From NCBI RefSeq assembly GCF_900625105.1, contig NZ_UYYD01000003.1, positions 186,001-250,000 on the forward strand: DNA of 64,000 bases, given 5' to 3'. The notes under the pieces are model-generated. The model saw only the letters and a program-made list of their open reading frames with translations, was not told where the DNA came from and did not search any database. This stretch comes from Agathobaculum sp. Marseille-P7918. GTDB lineage: Bacteria; Bacillota; Clostridia; Oscillospirales; Butyricicoccaceae. How positions within the stretch are numbered: position 1 is the first letter of the stretch; every line of letters starts with the position of its first letter. Position numbers and translations under genes: made by a program. Positions 57,760 to 63,851 of this stretch are shown here, piece after piece.

Positions 57760-57823
57760 CAAAAAAGTCAGCGGCGGTATCATGGATGCAAGCGGCTTTG
57801 CCGGTCAGGGCGGCGGCAAACGG

Positions 57824-57852
57824 TTGAAGCATGGGGAGAATCGTGCTATAAT
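57824..57852 (+). promoter_or_regulatory. Promoter before the ThyX-like gene
   Basis: TTGAAG (57824-57829) and a perfect TATAAT (57847-57852) have a 17-base spacer. Confidence 0.7.
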
Positions 57853-57886
57853 CAACATCATCAAAGAAAAGAGAAGGAGGATACCG

Positions 57887-58615
57887 ATGAAAACCTATCT
57901 CAATCAGATTTCCGGTATCGATGACGCGATTGTCTCCATGTTTATGAGCAAGCGCTCGTGGACACGCGAAAAGGAGCTGCATATCCGCGAGATCTGCCGC
58001 AAGGTACTGCGTGCAGACGGTGGTTTGAAAGCATATGACAGCGCGCTGGACGATGCGTTTTCCGAATTTGCCGACTGGCTGGATAAGCTGACCAAGTGGG
58101 GCTGGAAGCACACGACCATGCTGCGGTTTATCGATATGTCGATCACGGTGGAAGGCCTGCACCGCGCCGGTCAGGACGACTGGGACGCCCATGCCAAGCG
58201 CTTCAACAACCGCATCATCCGTTCGAGCACCCGTCTGGCGTCGTTCTCCTATGAGATGTCCGATTGGTACAACGGCAAGATCCTGCCGACCGATCTGGCG
58301 TTGCAGGAGTTAGGGCTCGCTGTCCCGCAGACGATTGAGCATGACGGCGTGACGTATGTCAAGGCGGTGAACGGCTATATCCGTGAGGATATGGCGGATA
58401 ATCCGGATGTCAAGCGCGGCTTGTACATGCTCAGCATCCCGAGCAATTTCATTTTCAAGATCGACCTGACCGAGTGGGGCCATGTCTTTAAGGAACGCAA
58501 CGCCAACGGAACGGCCAATCCGGAAGTCAAGCAGTGCTGTGAGAGCATTGCCGATCAGATCGAGCAGTTCCACAAGCAGTTCAACCGCGAGTTGTTCCTC
58601 AAAATCCTCAACTGA
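57887..58615 (+). CDS. Unknown protein, possibly a divergent ThyX-like fold
   Basis: This 242-residue soluble protein starts at the ATG at 57887 behind AAGGAGGATA. I do not recognise it firmly. Its layout recalls flavin-dependent thymidylate synthase: an Arg-rich middle (NNRIIRSSTRLASFSYEMSDWY, where ThyX has RHR-x-S-NE-S-RY) and a C-terminal region (FKIDLTEWGHVFKERNANG, then NPEVKQCCESIADQIEQF) in the place of the usual R-WxxF-x-R...EIR part. The RHR signature itself is missing, so enzyme activity is doubtful. It is transcribed alone. Confidence 0.55.
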   Translation: MKTYLNQISGIDDAIVSMFMSKRSWTREKELHIREICRKVLRADGGLKAYDSALDDAFSEFADWLDKLTKWGWKHTTMLRFIDMSITVEGLHRAGQDDWDAHAKRFNNRIIRSSTRLASFSYEMSDWYNGKILPTDLALQELGLAVPQTIEHDGVTYVKAVNGYIREDMADNPDVKRGLYMLSIPSNFIFKIDLTEWGHVFKERNANGTANPEVKQCCESIADQIEQFHKQFNRELFLKILN

Positions 58616-58622
58616 GCAAAAG

Positions 58623-58652
58623 AAAAGAGACGCCGTCAGGCGTCTCTTTTGG
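58623..58652. terminator. Terminator shared by convergent genes
   Basis: A perfect 12-base-pair stem (AAAAGAGACGCC and GGCGTCTCTTTT) lies between the plus-strand gene and the minus-strand cotJC fragment and can serve both strands. Confidence 0.85.
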
Positions 58653-58674
58653 TATGCAGAAAGAGGGCGGCAGG

Positions 58675-59250
58675 TCAGTTGGCTGTCGTGGTGTCTGTGG
58701 CTTTCGGCGCCGCGGTTTTGCGCGCCTGCGGCCGCAGGTCGATCGCGGGATTGAACGCGTAGTAGTTTTTGCTGTCCAGATGGTCCTGCACGGTGCGCAG
58801 CGCGTCGCCGAAGCGCTGGAAATGCACGATTTCGCGTGCGCGCAGGAATTTCAGCGGTTCGCGGACATCCGGATTGTCGATCAGGCGCAGCAGGTTGTCA
58901 TAGGTGGTGCGGGCTTTCTGCTCGGCTGCCAGATCTTCAAACAGGTCGGTGATCGGGTCGCCCTTGCTTTGCAGGGCGGAGGCGGAAAACGGGATGCCGG
59001 CCGCGGACTGCGGGTAGATGCCGGTCGTGTGATCGACAAAGTAAGCGTCAAAGCCGCCCTCCTTGATTTGCTCGGGGGTCAGGTTGCGCGTCAGCTGGTA
59101 GACGATCGCGGCGATCATCTCCTGGTGGGCAAGTTCTTCCGTGCCGATATCGGTCAGAATGGCCTTGCATTCTTTGTACGGCATCGCGTAGCGCTGGTTG
59201 AGATAGCGCATCGCTGCGCCGATTTCGCCGTCCGGACCGCCAAATTGCAA
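58675..59250 (-). pseudogene. cotJC: Spore-coat manganese catalase CotJC, 5' end missing at element junction
   Basis: The 191 codons match CotJC, a spore-associated dimanganese catalase: QFGGPDGEIGAAMRYLNQRY, ILTDIGTEELAHQEMIAAIVY, KGDPITDLFEDLAAEQKARTTY and RAREIVHFQRFGDAL. All metal ligands (Glu in PDGE, EELAH, AAEQ, EIVH) are kept, but CotJC normally starts about 27 residues earlier. Homology stops exactly where the element begins, there is no ribosome binding site, and a terminator hairpin sits at the cut. The frame behind the cut is undamaged. The missing 5' part should lie at the other end of the element, beyond the window. The last ~30 residues are a polar extension. Confidence 0.85.
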
Positions 59251-59262
59251 AAACAGATAGCA
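59243..59262. other. Predicted left attachment junction of the element
   Basis: The cotJC homology and the element meet here, between the codons for QFGGPDGE and the terminator hairpin. The exact core cannot be fixed without the right end. Serine recombinases use a short core, so a few bases of TTTGCAATTTGG are likely candidates. Confidence 0.5.
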
Positions 59263-59280
59263 CTTGGCTATCTGTTTTTT
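59249..59280. terminator. Bidirectional terminator at the recombinase end
   Basis: A perfect 13-base-pair stem (59249-59261 and 59267-59279) with T-runs on both sides contains the recombinase stop codon and insulates the cotJC fragment. Confidence 0.9.
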
Positions 59281-60742
59281 ACTGGTAATATTGTATCATA
59301 AACGAGCTGTTTTTGCGATCAAAAATAATCTGCCGGACAAAACCACGCAAAATATTGTTTTTTGTGCTTGGATCTGTATTGTCATCAAGCAGGCGGCGAA
59401 GATCTTCGCGGTGCGCCATGGCGAACTCTGCCGGGCTGATTGGTTTCTCTGGGGGTGGAGCGCTTTGCTTTAGGGTTTCGATACGCGCCTCGATTGCGGC
59501 CTTACGGGTGCGGTACTCCTCGAGCGTATCCACGCCTGCCTCGTAGGCTTCGCGGATGCGCTCGAGCTTTTGTTCCTCGCGGGAGAGTTGCCGGGCGAGC
59601 AGCGCTGCGCTGTTGTCGCTCTGCACCTGTCTGCCGTCAGCTGACAGGATGCCGAAATCCAGCTGGCGGAAGTCCTCCTCGATCTGCGAGAGCACGGCGC
59701 GGGTCAGTTTGTCGATCTGGATGCTGTGCGACTCCGGGCAGCGGCCGCGCGCGTAGTTGTGGCATTGCAGCGATGGCCCGCCTTTGCCGGTTGCGCGGCC
59801 TTTCTGGCGCGTCAGCGTGGCACCGCAACACGAGCAATGCACCAGCCCTTTGAGTGCAAAGGGCTGGCCGTCCTCGCGGCTGTACCTCCCATGCCGACGC
59901 TCGCGTTCGTCAAGCAGCTGCTGGGCCTGCTCGTACAGCGCGGCAGACACCAGCGGCTCGTGCCCGCCGTCCACGACCATCGTATCTGGGTTATCCCACA
60001 CGCGGCGCGTGCGGCCGGTCGGCGTCCAGCGCACTTTGCCGATATAGACTGGGTTGCGCAGGATATATTTAACGCCGCGGTTGTCGATCGGATTGCCGAA
60101 GCGCGTGCGCACGCCGAGCGCGGTCAGGTCGTGCGAGATCTGCAGCAGGCCACGACCTCCCACGAAGTCCTCGAAGATTTTGCGCACGACCGGAGCTGTG
60201 TCCGGGTCGGGGACATATTGGCCGTCCTGCATGCGGTAACCGATCGGCGCGTAGGTATTGGGCCTGCCTTGCTTTGCACGCTGCGTCATGCCGCGCCGCA
60301 CCTCCTCGGCGAGGTTGATCGAGTAATACTCGTCCATGGCCTCGATCATGGCTTCGATGATGATTGACATTTTGTCATCGCCCACCGGCTCGGAGATCGA
60401 CACGACCTCGATGCCAAGATCGCGGCGCAGCATGGATTTGTATAGGATGCTGTCCTCGCGCGAGCGGGCGAAGCGGCTGAACTTCCAGAGCAGAATGACG
60501 TCGAACGGTTTGGGCTTTGTTTTGGCCGTGCCGATCATGCGGTTGAATTCTGGGCGCTTTTCGGTTGTGCGGCCGCTGATGCCCTCGTCCACAAAGACAA
60601 AATCATCCGGCACGAGAATATCGTGCGCGCGGGCATACTTGCGGATCTCGACCAGCTGGGAGGCGGGGGAGTACTCGACCTGATCGTCGGTTGACACGCG
60701 GATATAGGCTGCGCCGATGCGCAGGTCTGATGTAGCGGACAT
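59279..60742 (-). CDS. Large serine recombinase (site-specific integrase)
   Basis: This enzyme integrates and excises mobile elements by double-strand cutting through a phosphoserine. The 487-residue protein has the resolvase domain (IGAAYIRVSTDDQ with the nucleophile Ser17, then VDEGISGRTTEKRPEFNRM and ILLWKFSRFARSREDSI), the recombinase domain (APIGYRMQDGQYVPD, YILRNPVYIGKVRW), a zinc ribbon (CSCCGATLTRQ...CHNYARGRC) and a C-terminal coiled coil (SREEQKLERIREAYEAG). Length is normal. AAAGGAGG precedes the ATG. It sits at the element's end beside interrupted cotJC. Confidence 0.95.
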   Translation of the reverse strand: MSATSDLRIGAAYIRVSTDDQVEYSPASQLVEIRKYARAHDILVPDDFVFVDEGISGRTTEKRPEFNRMIGTAKTKPKPFDVILLWKFSRFARSREDSILYKSMLRRDLGIEVVSISEPVGDDKMSIIIEAMIEAMDEYYSINLAEEVRRGMTQRAKQGRPNTYAPIGYRMQDGQYVPDPDTAPVVRKIFEDFVGGRGLLQISHDLTALGVRTRFGNPIDNRGVKYILRNPVYIGKVRWTPTGRTRRVWDNPDTMVVDGGHEPLVSAALYEQAQQLLDERERRHGRYSREDGQPFALKGLVHCSCCGATLTRQKGRATGKGGPSLQCHNYARGRCPESHSIQIDKLTRAVLSQIEEDFRQLDFGILSADGRQVQSDNSAALLARQLSREEQKLERIREAYEAGVDTLEEYRTRKAAIEARIETLKQSAPPPEKPISPAEFAMAHREDLRRLLDDNTDPSTKNNILRGFVRQIIFDRKNSSFMIQYYQ

Positions 60743-60770
60743 GGCGTAGCCTCCTTTCTGGTCGAAAAAT

Positions 60771-60784
60771 GGAACATTTGTTCG
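60771..60784 (-). promoter_or_regulatory. Perfect LexA (DinR) box before the recombinase gene
   Basis: On the minus strand the sequence is CGAACAAATGTTCC, which fits the Gram-positive LexA consensus CGAAC-RNRY-GTTYC at every position. It lies 29 bases before the ATG and overlaps a plausible -10 box; TTTACA (60801-60796) lies 17 bases upstream of that. Confidence 0.7.
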
Positions 60785-60804
60785 GCTTGTGGGGGTGTAA
60801 AAAT

Positions 60805-60841
60805 GCAGACCACAACAAAACAGTGTTCGGTTGTGGTCTGC
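60805..60841 (-). terminator. Terminator after the Ltp-like gene
   Basis: A perfect 12-base-pair stem (60805-60816 and 60830-60841) is followed on the minus strand by ATTTTTA. It separates this gene from the recombinase promoter. Confidence 0.85.
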
Positions 60842-60847
60842 GGGGTT

Positions 60848-61384
60848 TTAATAGCCTACGGCAGTGACGCCATATTCGGCCTGTTCCTGTGTAAACCCTT
60901 CGAACACAAGTTGGTCGATCAGGCCTTGTCGGGAGAAGGAAGTATAATCCAAATAGTTTTGGGCGCATAAAGCAGCCTGTTCTTTCCAGTCTGCACCGCA
61001 GTTATCTACTGCAAATGTTGCATCTTCAGTAGAATAACCTTCAAATTCAAGTTGACTAATTAACCCACTACGAGAAAAAGCGGTATAATCCAAGTAGTCC
61101 AGCGCTGTGCCCAATGCGTTTTTCTGCCCCATGGTCATGGTGTCGGCGGGTTCTTCCGGCTCTTCAACCGGGGCGGCGGTCTGCTCGGTCTGCTGTGTAT
61201 CTGCCGGTTCAGTGTCAGTCGGTTCGGTTGTGGTGGTTTGCGATTGCGCAGTGGTCTGCGAATCGTCCGTACTGTTGTCCGTATTCCCTTCCGGGCCGAA
61301 TATGCCAATCAAAAGGATGACGACAATAACCCATACCCACCAGCGTTTATAAAACGGCTTTTTGGTTTTTGCTTTTTCTTCCAT
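60848..61384 (-). CDS. Membrane-anchored Ltp-type superinfection exclusion protein
   Basis: The 178-residue protein has a Lys-rich start and one membrane helix (WWVWVIVVILLIGIFG), an outer Thr/Glu/Asp/Gln-rich stalk of about 50 residues and two copies of the ~45-residue helix-turn-helix-like Ltp domain (ALDYLDYTAFSRSGLISQLEF with EGYSTEDATFAVDN, then the near-copy NYLDYTSFSRQGLIDQLVFEG). Ltp of phage TP-J34 blocks DNA injection of other phages. There is no lipobox cysteine, so the anchor is the helix and not a lipid. A promoter candidate lies at 61400-61428. Confidence 0.75.
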   Translation of the reverse strand: MEEKAKTKKPFYKRWWVWVIVVILLIGIFGPEGNTDNSTDDSQTTAQSQTTTTEPTDTEPADTQQTEQTAAPVEEPEEPADTMTMGQKNALGTALDYLDYTAFSRSGLISQLEFEGYSTEDATFAVDNCGADWKEQAALCAQNYLDYTSFSRQGLIDQLVFEGFTQEQAEYGVTAVGY

Positions 61385-61402
61385 TTTAAGTCCCCCTTAA
61401 TA

Positions 61403-61431
61403 TTGACAGAAATATACATTTTTGTCATAAT
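61403..61431 (+). promoter_or_regulatory. Strong promoter TTGACA-17-CATAAT
   Basis: A perfect -35 box (61403-61408) and CATAAT (61426-61431) with ideal spacing face the terminator at 61465-61504. The same bases read on the minus strand give ATGACA-17-CAATAT for the Ltp gene. Confidence 0.6.
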
Positions 61432-61451
61432 GGTGTTGGAGGACTTGTGAA

Positions 61452-61562
61452 ACACTCCGCTTTTGCCCGTTCCGGTGCGTCACCACCGGGGCGGGCGCTT
61501 TTTTGTGGTGTTCAATTTGAACACCATATAATTTTAGCATAATATTACATCAAATGCACATA
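61452..61562 (+). CDS. Possible 31- to 36-residue leader peptide
   Basis: GGAGG lies just before a GTG near 61447, giving a short frame (start KHSAFARSGASPPGR) that runs through the terminator hairpin and ends near 61540. It may be a leader peptide or the transcript may be noncoding. Coordinates are approximate and no family is recognised. Confidence 0.2.
61465..61504 (+). terminator. Terminator of the short plus-strand transcript
   Basis: A 12-base-pair GC stem (61465-61476 and 61485-61496, two T-G pairs) is followed by six T residues. Confidence 0.85.
61507..61545 (+). promoter_or_regulatory. Promoter with operator for the first repressor gene
   Basis: TTGAAC (61517-61522) and TAATAT (61540-61545) are 17 bases apart. 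The palindrome GGTGTTCAA-T-TTGAACACC (61507-61525) covers the -35 box, a typical repressor site. Confidence 0.65.
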
Positions 61563-61571
61563 CTATCCGGG

Positions 61572-61593
61572 AAACTTCTGATATCAGAAGTTT
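61572..61593. promoter_or_regulatory. Perfect 22-base palindrome, probable operator
   Basis: AAACTTCTGAT and ATCAGAAGTTT meet without a spacer, between the promoter and the start of the XRE gene at 61635. Confidence 0.65.
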
Positions 61594-61634
61594 TGAAAGA
61601 AAAATCGACAAAAATCGGTAGAAAAGGATAGAAT

Positions 61635-61823
61635 GTGAAAAACAATGTAAAAGAAATGAGAAAACGTCTCGGATGGTCTCAGGATATGCTGTCACAGGCA
61701 TCAGGTGTCCCTGCGTCAACTATCAGTGAGATCGAAAACGGAAAGCGCACGCCCGGCGTGGACATAGCGCTGATGCTTGCACGCGCAATGGGCGTAAGCG
61801 TAGAAGCCCTGTTTATCATTTGA
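61635..61823 (+). CDS. Small XRE-family helix-turn-helix regulator
   Basis: This 62-residue DNA-binding protein is nearly all helix-turn-helix: MRKRLGWSQDMLSQASGVPAS then TISEIENGKRTPGVDIALMLARAMGVSVEALF. Proteins of this size act as dimers binding inverted repeats, and two such repeats lie in its own leader (61507-61525 and 61572-61593), so autorepression is likely. The start is GTG behind AAAAGGA. Confidence 0.9.
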   Translation: MKNNVKEMRKRLGWSQDMLSQASGVPASTISEIENGKRTPGVDIALMLARAMGVSVEALFII

Positions 61824-61846
61824 CGGCCGCAGCCGTACATAACCCC

Positions 61847-61875
61847 TTTACAAATCGAGCATGCGGCTGTATTAT
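61847..61875 (+). promoter_or_regulatory. Promoter of a small gene in the element
   Basis: TTTACA (61847-61852) and TATTAT (61870-61875) are 17 bases apart. Confidence 0.5.
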
Positions 61876-61917
61876 AATAAAGCAAACACTTGTTCGATTT
61901 TTAGAGGAGGGGCTAAG

Positions 61918-62082
61918 ATGACAGAAAGACAAAAGCGCATGAAAGAATTGCTCATGCAGTCAGATGCGGAAATCACTGACCGGATTCTTTCTGATGTTTT
62001 AGCCAAATTCGGTACTCGGCCTGTTGGATCAACTCGTCCTGATCCTGCTCCGGAAGTTTGTCCATCATTTCCAAAATCTTAA
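61918..62082 (+). CDS. Small charged protein of unknown function
   Basis: This is a 54-residue protein starting at the ATG at 61918 behind AGAGGAGGGG. The N-terminal half is helical and charged (TERQKRMKELLMQSDAEITDRILSD would be one helix, here shortened), and the C-terminal half is Pro/Ser-rich. Its last 110 bases overlap the convergent repressor gene. The good ribosome binding site and promoter speak for a real gene; the overlap speaks against a conserved C-terminus. Confidence 0.45.
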   Translation: MTERQKRMKELLMQSDAEITDRILSDVLAKFGTRPVGSTRPDPAPEVCPSFPKS

Positions 62083-62323
62083 TCTGCTTTTCTGTTAGCC
62101 CGCTTATATCTTCGGATGTGAGCGGGTTTTTTATATCGGTATTACCGAGAATGTAGTCGATGGAAACGCCGAATATCTTGGACATTTCACGCAAGGCATC
62201 TTGATCTGGCTCATGTCGTCCGGTCTCCCAGTTTGACACCGTATTTTGTCGAATTTTGAGCTTTTTCGCAAGATCGGATTGTAATAGGCCTGCTTCCGAG
62301 CGAAGTTTTTTAATCCTGTTCAT
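61973..62323 (-). CDS. CI-like XRE-family repressor
   Basis: This 116-residue protein has an N-terminal helix-turn-helix (KLRSEAGLLQSDLAKKLKI, then RQNTVSNWETGRHEPDQDAL) and a ~45-residue helical C-terminal part, likely for dimerisation. There is no LexA-type peptidase domain, so release would need another route. It faces a divergent plus-strand promoter that contains a 19-base palindrome, the layout of a phage or element immunity switch. Confidence 0.9.
   Translation of the reverse strand: MNRIKKLRSEAGLLQSDLAKKLKIRQNTVSNWETGRHEPDQDALREMSKIFGVSIDYILGNTDIKNPLTSEDISGLTEKQIKILEMMDKLPEQDQDELIQQAEYRIWLKHQKESGQ
62134..62146. promoter_or_regulatory. Operator-like copy inside the repressor gene
   Basis: TCGGTATTACCGA differs in only the centre from the core TCGGTAATACCGA at 62406-62418. 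It could be an auxiliary operator allowing looping, or chance. Confidence 0.3.
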
Positions 62324-62397
62324 GGCTCCACCTCGCTCTTAGCATATCATAAATATCTATATCAGAAAAACGGATATCAGAGAAAGGAAGAATTTTG

Positions 62398-62426
62398 TTG
62401 ACATATCGGTAATACCGATATATACT
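62398..62426 (+). promoter_or_regulatory. Divergent Pcro-like promoter with operator
   Basis: TTGACA (62398-62403) and TATACT (62421-62426) are 17 bases apart, and the perfect 19-base palindrome ATATCGGTA-A-TACCGATAT (62403-62421) fills the spacer. Several further ATATC/GATAT half sites lie around it at 62350-62450. Confidence 0.8.
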
Positions 62427-62480
62427 AATATCGAAGATACTGATATGAATTCGACAAAAGGATAATGGAGGTGAGAAGGG

Positions 62481-62573
62481 GTGGAGTATAAACCAGACTG
62501 GTTTACAAGAATTATCAGCCTTGTGGCAATCGCAATATCCCTATTTCTGATAGCAACGCGAGCATTGAGATGA
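62481..62573 (+). CDS. 30-residue membrane peptide
   Basis: This is a very small gene directly behind the Pcro-like promoter, with GGAGGTGAGAAGG before its GTG. The product starts EYKPDWFTRII and then has one hydrophobic helix (SLVAIAISLFLIATRAL). Its last 59 bases overlap the convergent gene at 62515. Position and binding site support it; function is unknown. Confidence 0.5.
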   Translation: MEYKPDWFTRIISLVAIAISLFLIATRALR

Positions 62574-62829
62574 GGAGCGCGGAAAGGGCAAGTCCTCTTG
62601 TTATCCATGTGTCAATGATACGAGCACGATATGTCTCGTACGCCTCTTGCAGATCTGTTTGCAAGGAAACGATAGTCTTACTATCCATATTGCTATCACT
62701 GAAATTCAGTTTGTAACTGAGATTTTCTTGAAATTTTATGTAGCCACTTATTTTGGTCTTTTTAAGTATTTTATCTAAATTCTTGTAACGGATCACAGCT
62801 TTACACAGCTTGTATTGCTGTTTGGTCAT
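62515..62829 (-). CDS. Unknown protein with C-terminal membrane segment
   Basis: This 104-residue protein has no family that I recognise. The N-terminal two thirds are Lys-rich and polar (KAVIRYKNLDKILKKTKISGY, a helical stretch), with a coiled part (VSLQTDLQEAYETYRARI) and one hydrophobic segment (LALSALLISMLALLSEIGIL) near the end. AAGGGAGA precedes the start. It is A/T-rich relative to the core genome, in line with a mobile element, and lies convergent to the small peptide gene. Confidence 0.6.
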   Translation of the reverse strand: MTKQQYKLCKAVIRYKNLDKILKKTKISGYIKFQENLSYKLNFSDSNMDSKTIVSLQTDLQEAYETYRARIIDTWITRGLALSALLISMLALLSEIGILRLPQG

Positions 62830-62906
62830 TGTTTAGCATCTCCCTTCCGCTTCCATGGTAACACATGGAAGCGAAAGGGGCAAGGAGCGATAAGGGGGTG
62901 AAGCGT

Positions 62907-63086
62907 TTGGACAACTCCTTGAAATTCCATGATGAAATCATCTTAAGGTTTAGGCAGGGGCGGCTGCAGGAAGTCATTATCGACGGAATACGGCAAAATG
63001 ATGTGAAAGTCTTTTCGATTGCGGCATCTCCGACGCAAGTCGCTTCTTACCTGATTGAGCATTCGACCGTATATTCAGATTCCTGA
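62907..63086 (+). CDS. Small unknown protein of the element
   Basis: This is a 59-residue protein (start DNSLKFHDEIILRFRQGRL). I chose the TTG at 62907 because AAGGGGGTGA lies five bases before it; GTG at 62898 and an ATG further up are also open. The short amphipathic pattern EVIIDGIRQNDVKVFSIAA may be a beta-alpha unit. No function can be given; position suggests an early gene of the element. Confidence 0.5.
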   Translation: MDNSLKFHDEIILRFRQGRLQEVIIDGIRQNDVKVFSIAASPTQVASYLIEHSTVYSDS

Positions 63087-63107
63087 GCACCAGAAAGGGG
63101 TGAAAAC

Positions 63108-63314
63108 ATGAAAAACATCAAGCGATACCGCGAAGCGCGCGGCATCAAGCAAATCGAACTGGCGGCACATTTTGGTGTGTCTCAGCCGACTGTTGTCAGA
63201 TGGGAGCAGGATGGGGAGTACCCACCCTGTCAGGTGATGGCTGATTTGGCGGACTTCCTTGGCTGCACGATCGACGAGCTGTACGCAGCCGATCCGGAAA
63301 AGGAAGCTGGGTAA
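63108..63314 (+). CDS. XRE-family regulator (second small)
   Basis: This 68-residue DNA-binding protein contains the XRE helix-turn-helix IKRYREARGIKQIELAAHFG and VSQPTVVRWEQDGEYPP, and ends with a short acidic tail. AAAGGGG precedes the ATG. It is probably a Cro- or excision-control-type regulator in the early operon of the element; its operator is not visible. Confidence 0.88.
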   Translation: MKNIKRYREARGIKQIELAAHFGVSQPTVVRWEQDGEYPPCQVMADLADFLGCTIDELYAADPEKEAG

Positions 63315-63357
63315 CCTGTTATGCCCGTATTATACCATCCCGAAAGGAGGGAACACC

Positions 63358-63810
63358 ATGAACCCAGAGTATCAAAATGCGTGGAAAACTGCCCGCGAAA
63401 AGGCCGGTTTGACGCAGGAAGCCGCCGCTGAGCTGGTGGACGTATCAGCCAAGTCGATCGGCTACTATGAATCCGGCGCGCGGCACATGACACCGCAGGT
63501 CGCCGCGCAGCTGGCCGACGCCTATCACGCACCGTGGCTGCGCAACCTGTACTGCACGGAATGTCCGATCGGCTGTCACCGCAGCCTGCCGACCGGACCG
63601 GCTGATCTGCGGGAGGCATCCATCGGCGCGCAGTGCGATTTCCGCGCGGAGGAGATCGGCAAGCGCTTGGACCGGCTGATGGAGATCGCAAGGGACGGTC
63701 GGGTGGACGAGATCGAGATGCCGGAATTTGTGGCGATCTGCGACCGGTTCCGCGAGATGCAGTATTCGCTGGCAAAGTTTGAGCTGCTGGTCGAAATGCT
63801 GCGTAAGTGA
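63358..63810 (+). CDS. XRE-family regulator with cysteine-containing middle
   Basis: This 150-residue protein has an N-terminal helix-turn-helix (WKTAREKAGLTQEAAAELVD, then VSAKSIGYYESGARHMTPQV), a short Cys-rich stretch (LYCTECPIGCHRSLP) that could bind metal and a helical C-terminal half (EEIGKRLDRLMEIARDGRVD). AAAGGAGGG precedes the ATG. It is typical of early genes in Clostridial phages and integrative elements; the target is unknown. Confidence 0.85.
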   Translation: MNPEYQNAWKTAREKAGLTQEAAAELVDVSAKSIGYYESGARHMTPQVAAQLADAYHAPWLRNLYCTECPIGCHRSLPTGPADLREASIGAQCDFRAEEIGKRLDRLMEIARDGRVDEIEMPEFVAICDRFREMQYSLAKFELLVEMLRK

Positions 63811-63851
63811 CCAAGCTGGCATGAATACACTGTCAAGAGGAGGTGACGCCG

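Noticed and set aside
61507-61525. The GGTGTTCAATTTGAACACC palindrome as a LexA box
   Set aside because: Its half sites point the wrong way (GTTC...GAAC instead of GAAC...GTTC), so it is treated as a repressor operator.
62357-62608. An 83-codon minus-strand frame across the Pcro-like promoter
   Set aside because: It covers the operator and promoter, lacks a ribosome binding site and overlaps two better supported small genes.
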